Positions 59,201 to 64,000 of a DNA stretch of 64,000 bases are shown piece by piece. Under the pieces are notes generated by a model. It saw only the letters and a list, made by a program, of their open reading frames with translations. It was not told the DNA's origin and made no database searches. The stretch is from the NCBI GenBank assembly GCA_902702965.1, contig CACRXP010000626.1:65419-129418 (forward strand), given 5' to 3'. The first letter of the stretch is position 1. Each line of letters starts with the position of its first letter. Source of the stretch: Spirometra erinaceieuropaei (lineage: Eukaryota; Platyhelminthes; Cestoda; Diphyllobothriidea; Diphyllobothriidae). Position numbers and translations under genes: made by a program.

Positions 59201-62200
59201 ATGGTCTTCTCCTGTCTAACTAATCAAACCCACCAAGGCTAAATTCGAGAATGAACTATCTATAGATTTAACTTGACGTTCTAGTCAACAGAAGGTTTAA
59301 ATCAAACTAGAAAATATGACATGTGATTGGAATCCGTGCTGCGGATACTGCCCACCCCTTCACTCTAACTTATGGGCTGCAAAGTCATTTTGACCAAATA
59401 AGCGCTTCTTTCGGCACATCTCCCGTCGTACATCAACACGTAAACGATCACCCATATTATCGTTCGCACGAATTCTGACGAGCAGTGAGAATGGATTCCA
59501 GGAATTGAGAATGGGGTTAGGCAACGATAGGTTGTAGCGCCCACAACTAAGTTGAGCTAGCCTGTGGACCGTGTCATACGTTGGTGGCAAAGGGGGTTTT
59601 ACGGGTGTGACAACACACAGGACGGAGAGCAGGAAGACACAGAAAATAAATAAATTTCTGCTGAAGGTCTTATTGTACGCTGTCATTCGGCAAAGAAAGT
59701 GAGCGCGAGAATTAAAAAATAAACAAAAAATAATTTCCAAAATAATAACAGACTTTGGATAAAGCGCCGCTGGTAAGTTTAAATTTAGTCAAGAAGAGGA
59801 GGAAAGTTAAAACAATGGGAACAGTGAATAATAAGCGATTTTTACAGCCATACTGAAGTTTAGGGCATATTTTTAAAGTTGCCATCTAGTTGGGGGTCTT
59901 ACACACTACCTACGATATTTTCCTCCCCGTGAACTGCTGTATTTTCGGACATGAGACTTGTGTCTTACTGTGAAACTTGGGATACTTCATGCGCGCATCA
60001 TTCATGATATCAAACATACCTCTGCTCACGAATTTCATATCAAATTGGCATTTGATCGAAGAAATCACAGTATCTGCATCAGCAGTTGACAATACTGATG
60101 AAAAACGACATCAACCTAGACTGTCCGATGGCGAACATTTGAAGGTAACACCGCGGCCTATCGGTAGGATAGAAGGAGTGCTCCTACTGTTGGTTGCTAA
60201 AATCGTCGTCATCTATTTCTCTGAAACCAATGTGTGTGGTCAGCTAGTCGAATATGTGTTTTATTCGCAAACAACGTCCATTGGGGTTACGTATCACCAA
60301 TACGTGAAGAACATCTGTAAGGCTGAATATCAATAATTCATAGTAGGTTTCGAAATTCACGAAGCGTTGCCAGGAATGCTGAACTGCGCTTTCGAGTGGA
60401 GATCACTACATAAGTGTATTTTCACTGGAGGTTATTAACATCGTAATTTCAAGATAAGAAGTCCACCGCAGCATGTTGTGTCTGGGTTAAGCATCTTTCT
60501 GAACATCTGCAATAATCCCTTTTACTAAGAATTCTGTTTAAACTGTGTGCATCATCACGACTATTCTAGGCATCTGGACGTATTTGATCGTAATATACGT
60601 AGAACTGTCGCATACAAAAGTCTCCTTCCAAGTCCATTTTGTAGACAAATACGTCCTCGTCTTGTAGTAAATACTCGAAGCTTCGTTTGCGACCGTTGCA
60701 GCGTTCAAAGTCTGATAATATCATAAGGGAGAACGGGCCGTGTTGTGGTACGCGTAGACAGAGGTTTTCTGCCAGTTTAGCCACAATTTGGGCCCTCCCA
60801 CCCCTCACTCTTCATTATGAGCGCGTCATGCAACGTCGTAGACTACCGGGGTCAGCTTAGGTTGTTTCCTTAATAAGCCAAAGTTGTGGCCCGTAGCGAA
60901 ACACATCCCACCTATGATGACGCTGCCTACTCCTCATGAGGAAGGGTCTAGGGAATGTATATGAAACAGCAACCACTATCTACATCTTCCAACCCCTACG
61001 GGCAGAGTAACTACTCCAAAAAGGGTAACGTAGAATGCTCGTTCTCTTTTAAGAAATTCGGTGAGCAAGGGGCCAGCGAGGATGGTCGCTTTAATTGCCC
61101 GCAAACAAACCCTTTTCCTGACGAACATCGCCGCATTCTGAAGCACCCGCTTTTTCGGAAAAAGGAACTATAAATGAGCTTGGTGCAGGATGTAACTTAT
61201 TTTAGAGAGGTCGTCCCCATGAATGACATCAGGATATTTGTGTTGACGTCATAATCAAAAACGACCTCGTCTTCTTTTCAACGTGAAATCAAATTCACGG
61301 AGCCATTTTACCTCCATCATTAGCGCCTTCTCCACTAAAATAAGAAATGGTTACGTAGAAAAGAGGTTCACGTGTCCGTTCCAAAGGTTGACCCTATTTT
61401 CTAGTAAAGAAGGCTTGATTGCCCCCAAAATAGGCTGCTGTAGCAACGGGTCTCTTCTGGGTGTGACAAACACTTGCCTACCTGTTCGTCAAGAGGCGGG
61501 ATCAGTTTGCAGTCCTGATGGCAAAGACGGAGCCTGAGACTGAATGTTGGACCGACCATCGCCTTCTCGTCCAAACCATGAGGCTGTGTATACTCAAACA
61601 CGTAAACGACCTCAAAGAAAGGTGGCACCGATGAAGCTGTACGCGTTAGCACTTGGCCTGGGTGTACGCAAACGGGGTCTTCCAGCAAAGTGAACAGCAG
61701 GCTGGATCACTGGCAGGTCTCGGAGGATGTTGGCGTTGGAGACAAGTGGAAAAAATTAAGTGATGGTTTCCATGTCACTCCCCTTAAAGTGATCGAACCT
61801 GAACTTTGAAAGCCTTGGGATTGGTTTGATGATAACGCATACAGTGAATGAGCCCCGTGAAGACCCATCCATACCGGACCTACGTGAAAAGCATTACAGC
61901 CCGAGAAACGGCCGGAGGGTTGTACTGTCGTCGCCCACTGCAACGGAGGCGAAGAAAGATGAAAAACAGCAGCCTAGCTTGCAAGATTTTTGAAATCCAC
62001 GGACACGCGTATCAAGACGATCGACGGCTACCAGTTCACCGGAATTACCTTGCTGCTCAGCTTGGAAACCTAAAAGCCAGCGATAAATAAACCGCTGATC
62101 CTGCAGCGTTAGACTGAGCGATTCGGGCGCGCTCTAAACCGTTTTTTATAAATTGTGAGAGTCTCCCCACGTAGGGGCCAGCGTTGACCTCGATCGGCTG

Positions 62201-63693
62201 TCCTCTCTGTCATCGTAAATCAGGGCACTGCATTTGGTACCAATGAAATACCTTCGAATATGCAGTCAATTCCAGCCGAAATCCAAAAATACAAGGATTC
62301 TTGAATCACACAGAGTCATGCCTCGGCCCTAGAGGATGAAGTGAGAGACTCCAGAGACGAAACTATTGGTCATTTATGAAACCGTAAATAGGACCTATAA
62401 GTCTGCGGAGTAACGAAGGAATCTCCCTTCTCAGTATTTCCCGCACAACCATAGCCCGAGTCCTGCTGAATTATTTCAATTCACGTCTTGAACAAATGTC
62501 ATTGCCCAAGAGCCGACGCGGTTTCCGCAAAATCCACACTCTTACCGACGTGATCTGGGCGCGGCAACCACTGGAGAAACTCGAGGAAATATGAATCAGC
62601 CTCTGGATTATCTTCGTGAATCACACCGTGGCCTTCGATCCCCTGAACTGAGGCGGACTTTCGAAAATCACGACGACATTCGGAAGTCACCAACGGGTCA
62701 ATCAAATGGTGAGCAGACATTATGGAACACCTCAGGGATAGCGGATCTATATCGAAGGTATACGCAGCCATAAATGAAGTGAGAAATAACTGTATGCTCT
62801 CCTCAGCTCTCTTCATTCTCATGTGTCCCAGAGTGCTGATGGCCGTCTACCAATAAGATTAAAACAATCCAGAGGAAACTATTCGGCATTCTTCGTATGC
62901 AGGCCATAATCAAACTTCCGAGGACTCCCTCTTCGTAGATGAATGTTCACTGAACACCACAACTGAAGTGAACGTTCGTTGGCACGTGTAACTTTTCCTT
63001 CCCGATGTGCCTGGTTCAGGGTAACTATAAAAACGAAAAAGACGATTGCATTTGTCAACCAGCGTCCACGCTCAATGCCAAAGACAACTGCGTCGCCGTC
63101 GTGGGCTAGTTCTCCCATCTTGCAAGTATCTCTCTCTCTCTAAAAACACCAAAATCGATAACACGACTGTGTCCGGACCTCCAAAGCCAGTCAAGCATTT
63201 GGCAAGCCTCTGTCCTCCGTATGGATTCACCGAGGCATTTTCCTCAACATCGAATTGAAGATGAACAGGGACCTTGCCCTGCCGGTTACAGCAGTATATC
63301 TGTTTAAAAATTAATTTCAATATTTCACCTCGTATATGATGGACTCGAGGGTTTACCGTAGTTAGCGGACACTGTCACAACCATTCTGATATTACTTGAA
63401 GAGCAACCTGTTGCCGATCGCTGTTTGAAACAGAGCTATGCTTGTTTTTCGTCTTTCGCAGAGCTCCGATGAACGAAACTATCACGGCTTCTATCAGTTG
63501 CTGGCCGCCGTCAGTGACACGCAATGCCGCCGATCCTTCTCCTTCCTAGACCAACTGGACCTCTTCGTGGCCAATGACAACTCGGACATCGTCAGTCGAT
63601 ACCATTTTGTGAATCAGGGTGGCTGTGGTAAGGTTGATGGCATCGATGACGTGGAGGAATTCAAGGAGACTGTCAGGTCTATGGAGAGTTTGG
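44014..63693 (+). CDS. MYO5: Class V myosin heavy chain, 5' part (five exons; continues beyond the window)
   Basis: Class V myosins are dimeric actin-based motors that carry vesicles, organelles and RNPs. Exons: 44014-44266, 45764-45820, 52634-52787, 57828-58155, 63462-63693, then past the right edge. Every junction phase fits, giving about 341 residues of the motor head. In order: N-terminal SH3-like domain ([11 protein letters not shown]), [32 protein letters not shown]...[32 protein letters not shown], the ATP-binding P-loop [26 protein letters not shown] (switch I), [23 protein letters not shown] and [13 protein letters not shown]. The start ATG at 44014 gives the expected 12 residues before IWLPD. 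The order and spacing match class V better than classes I, II or VI. Loop 1 after the P-loop helix (GAEAHGD...SKVVDSC) is somewhat long. Introns are 1.5, 6.8, 5.0 and 5.3 kb and packed with retroelements. Confidence 0.93.
44820..44890 (-). repeat. Possible decayed tRNA-like sequence
   Basis: On the minus strand a B-box-like GGTTCAAGTCC is preceded by TAGCTAGACACTAG, which resembles an A box. Stems pair poorly. Best seen as a tRNA-derived repeat candidate within myosin V intron 1. Confidence 0.22.
45764..45820 (+). CDS. MYO5: Myosin V exon 2 (57-base microexon)
   Basis: Acceptor TTTTTAACAG, donor GTATGT. Encodes [19 protein letters not shown] in the exact frame needed between exons 1 and 3. 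It is too short for ordinary ORF searches. Confidence 0.92.
45821..48640. other. Myosin V intron 2, left part: nothing recognised
   Basis: AT-rich. The longest frame, 47803-48312 (169 codons), has no recognised domain and is within what chance can give. Confidence 0.4.
48650..49210 (+). mobile_element. Very degraded Ty3/gypsy-like RT/RNase H trace
   Basis: A frame with VCIDDFF and [10 protein letters not shown] resembles the RT YxDD segment, and later [14 protein letters not shown] resembles the RNase H FSKKLxPAETRYST motif. The spacing fits but everything else is lost. Confidence 0.3.
49590..50520 (-). mobile_element. RTE-like RT relic, antisense in myosin V intron 2
   Basis: On the minus strand: [39 protein letters not shown] (the linker before the RT), [13 protein letters not shown]...[12 protein letters not shown], then [26 protein letters not shown], matching the RT segment that normally reads WxxGxVPQDFKDATIVHLYKRKG. 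Heavily broken. The last motif lies inside the tandem duplication described next. Confidence 0.6.
49706..49853. repeat. Perfect two-copy tandem repeat, unit 74 bp
   Basis: 49706-49779 and 49780-49853 are identical base for base, beginning GAGGGAAATCAGAG and ending TTCCCATGC. The unit is part of the decayed RTE-like RT, so the duplication is far younger than the relic, or is an assembly artefact. Confidence 0.95.
50521..52209. other. Myosin V intron 2, right part: nothing recognised
   Basis: Short frames only; no domain or repeat family identified. Confidence 0.4.
52210..52290 (+). repeat. Degenerate telomere-like (GTTAGG-type) array
   Basis: G-rich plus strand with GCGTTAGAGTTAGAAGTTA, then AATTAGGGGTTAGGGTTTGGGG and ATAGGGTAAG. 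It resembles decayed TTAGGG repeats. Confidence 0.55.
52634..52787 (+). CDS. MYO5: Myosin V exon 3
   Basis: Acceptor CTTTTCAG; donor ACA|GTAAGT. Encodes [16 protein letters not shown] and [15 protein letters not shown], the first strands and helices of the motor. Confidence 0.95.
53110..53345 (+). mobile_element. MITE fragment (copy E)
   Basis: The stretch from GTGACTACTACG through TTTTTCCTATTGATTTTC, CTCATTTGGTGGCAAACGA and TTATAAGATTTTTAGGGCCGT matches the inner left arm of copy B (33960-34170). Both ends and the opposite arm are missing. Confidence 0.65.
53460..54190 (+). mobile_element. Ty3/gypsy gag fragment in myosin V intron 3
   Basis: An 80-codon frame at 53608-53850 reads [52 protein letters not shown] and [13 protein letters not shown], the capsid end typical of flatworm gypsy gag. 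Then come an [15 protein letters not shown] linker and a trace of the protease start (SSIGRTFYV). Stops break it. Confidence 0.75.
54200..54690 (-). mobile_element. Ty3/gypsy integrase C-terminus, antisense
   Basis: On the minus strand: [41 protein letters not shown], then a Pro-rich linker and [14 protein letters not shown]. The order equals the C-terminus of gypsy element B (29.64-30.1 kb). It abuts the sense gag piece head to head, so this is a rearranged insertion. Confidence 0.72.
54950..55975 (+). mobile_element. Penelope-like element 2: RT thumb plus GIY-YIG endonuclease
   Basis: One frame from 55014 to 55973 encodes about 318 codons with a single in-frame TGA at 55404-55406. RT part: [67 protein letters not shown]. 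Then [22 protein letters not shown], and the GIY-YIG nuclease: [38 protein letters not shown] and GRELIEAW. Catalytic Tyr, Tyr, Arg and Glu positions all seem present. The TGA stands where related copies appear to have Trp. The RT N-terminus including YVDD is missing (5' truncation). The endonuclease domain is better preserved than in element 1. Confidence 0.87.
56020..56400 (-). mobile_element. Inverted Ty3/gypsy gag-RT chimeric fragment
   Basis: On the minus strand: a gag piece ([15 protein letters not shown], then [33 protein letters not shown]) joins directly to an RT piece ([29 protein letters not shown], a degenerate YIDD box). The gag part is homologous to 53480-53740 in opposite orientation. 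Confidence 0.72.
56401..57106. other. Myosin V intron 3, nothing recognised
   Basis: Short frames only. Confidence 0.4.
57107..57235 (-). repeat. Degenerate telomere-like (CTAACC-type) array
   Basis: C-rich plus strand with AACCCCAACGCTAACCTTAATC, CCTAACCATAG, CCAAACCTAGCC, AATCCTATCCCTAACACTG and CAACCCCAAT. It is a decayed run of CCTAAC-type units, opposite in sense to the array at 52210. Confidence 0.6.
57828..58155 (+). CDS. MYO5: Myosin V exon 4 (P-loop and switch I)
   Basis: Acceptor ACCTAG and donor CAG|GTGAGG; 109 codons after the split Gln. Contains [28 protein letters not shown] and [15 protein letters not shown]-rich compared with its introns. Confidence 0.97.
58440..59030 (+). 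mobile_element. MITE copy D (right arm lost)
   Basis: Left arm GTAGGTGGGCTAACACATGAAATG...TGTTTTCGTTTCGAAAAGATTA...ATGCAGCGTAATTCTGTAATAATTCAG and a spacer with TCCACTGCTAAATTTT and TTTTGCGTACGCGGAA match copies B and C. It ends where a direct repeat begins at 59031. Confidence 0.72.
59031..59512. repeat. Spaced direct repeat (about 65 bases, 417 apart)
   Basis: CCACCCATATCATCGCTCGCA and the following bases to GGTGAGAATTG at 59032-59096 recur with changes at 59449-59512. It could be a decayed LTR pair or a small duplication. Confidence 0.55.
59513..60565. other. Myosin V intron 4, nothing recognised
   Basis: A 119-codon plus-strand frame at 59977-60336 and a 126-codon minus-strand frame at 59360-59740 have no recognised domain and no splice support. 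Confidence 0.4.
60566..60768 (-). CDS. Candidate terminal exon of an unrecognised antisense gene
   Basis: After a CTGGCAG acceptor the minus strand is open to a TAG at 60566-60568 and reads [45 protein letters not shown] and [17 protein letters not shown]. Aromatic/acidic patterning is protein-like and recalls a ubiquitin-fold segment such as an RA or FERM-F1 domain, but no family could be named. The gene would be nested antisense in a myosin V intron. No upstream exon was found; chance is possible. Confidence 0.3.
60831..61420. other. Myosin V intron 4, nothing recognised
   Basis: Short frames only. Confidence 0.35.
61425..63310 (+). mobile_element. RTE-like retrotransposon relic: endonuclease end and RT
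   Basis: Endonuclease end: [31 protein letters not shown], including the TDHR catalytic motif. After about 0.7 kb of degraded linker the RT reads [30 protein letters not shown], then broken pieces of [26 protein letters not shown] (a destroyed FADD region), and [21 protein letters not shown] (thumb). Multiple stops and frameshifts make it nonfunctional. Confidence 0.72.
63462..63693 (+). CDS. MYO5: Myosin V exon 5
   Basis: Acceptor TCTTTCGCAG, donor GTGAGT, ending in phase 1. Encodes [48 protein letters not shown] and SMESLG, the motor segment after switch I. The gene continues beyond 64000. Confidence 0.95.
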
Positions 63694-64000
63694 GTGAGTC
63701 ATCCTCCAAATAGACTGAAATTTCTATCGTTCAGTGGGACTTCGACCTCATTCGAAACGGTCGAACGCCGTTCATTTTATGAAAGGGAAATATTCGGGCT
63801 CAAACGGTGGGTTTGTGAAGAAAAAAACTAAGTAACCTTTGAAAGGCCTGCCAAAAGAAGCCCTAACAGAAACGGGGAGAAATCAGTAACTGCGGAATGT
63901 TCTCCACAAAGAAATATCAATTTTATATTGCGGTCTAACCATATCCTCTTATGCCTTCTACCGCTAACTAGCCAGTAAGTAATTGGGAGCTGATTACCTA

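Noticed and set aside
59360..59740. 126-codon minus-strand frame with a hydrophobic segment
   Set aside because: No family resemblance; it overlaps a direct repeat and may be repeat-derived.
1..64000. CRISPR array, operon or bacterial defence system
   Set aside because: Spliced genes, metazoan myosin and COQ3, and eukaryotic retroelements show this is an animal nuclear sequence; no regularly spaced short repeats were seen.

Overview
The window reads as a tapeworm-type flatworm (platyhelminth) nuclear contig, most likely a diphyllobothriidean cestode. This is an inference from four things: large AT-leaning introns mixed with at least one possible 42-base intron, host genes broken into phase-matched exons, a very high density of decayed retroelements (Penelope-like, Ty3/gypsy, CR1-like and RTE-like with C2H2 zinc fingers), and no prokaryotic operon structure. 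A 61-base run of N at 39199-39259 shows it is a draft assembly.

Three host genes can be supported. (1) The first coding exon of an asteroid/ASTE1-like XPG-N protein lies on the minus strand at 954-1199. (2) COQ3, the mitochondrial ubiquinone O-methyltransferase, appears complete on the plus strand at 24764-27646: six exons whose phases all agree, giving 274 residues. (3) The 5' part of a class V myosin heavy chain is on the plus strand from 44014 to beyond the right edge: five exons (44014-44266, 45764-45820, 52634-52787, 57828-58155, 63462-63693), phase-consistent, covering the SH3-like N-terminus, P-loop and switch I. Two further exon candidates are less certain: an ADAM17-like transmembrane exon at 5267-5469, and an antisense terminal exon at 60566-60768 inside the last visible myosin intron.

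The rest is mostly mobile-element sediment. From left to right: a 1-kb fold-back MITE (4139-5131); a CR1-like tail (9.0-9.4 kb); an internally deleted Ty3/gypsy element (9.9-12.3 kb); a second MITE between two direct repeats (12.4-13.7 kb); a CR1-like relic (15.4-16.4 kb); a CR1-like element with endonuclease and RT (18.0-21.1 kb); COQ3; a minus-strand Ty3/gypsy element (35.8 down to 29.6 kb) interrupted by a Penelope-like element with inverted terminal repeats (30.97-32.68 kb) and by a MITE at a TA site (33783-34770); an RTE-like 3' end with zinc-finger remnants (37.6-38.5 kb, minus); a nearly intact CR1/jockey-like RT (39.3-42.2 kb); and tandem pieces of another CR1-like RT (42.4-43.1 kb, minus).

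The myosin V introns hold more: an RTE-like RT relic with a perfect 74-bp tandem duplication (49.6-50.5 kb); telomere-like degenerate arrays (52.2 and 57.1 kb); inverted gypsy gag pieces flanking a second Penelope-like element with an intact-looking GIY-YIG endonuclease (53.5-56.4 kb); another MITE (58.4-59.0 kb); and an RTE-like endonuclease/RT relic (61.4-63.3 kb). The host genes do not form a functional unit. The strongest novelty signals are the MITE family, the Penelope-like elements with their inverted repeats, and the repeat-rich myosin V introns.
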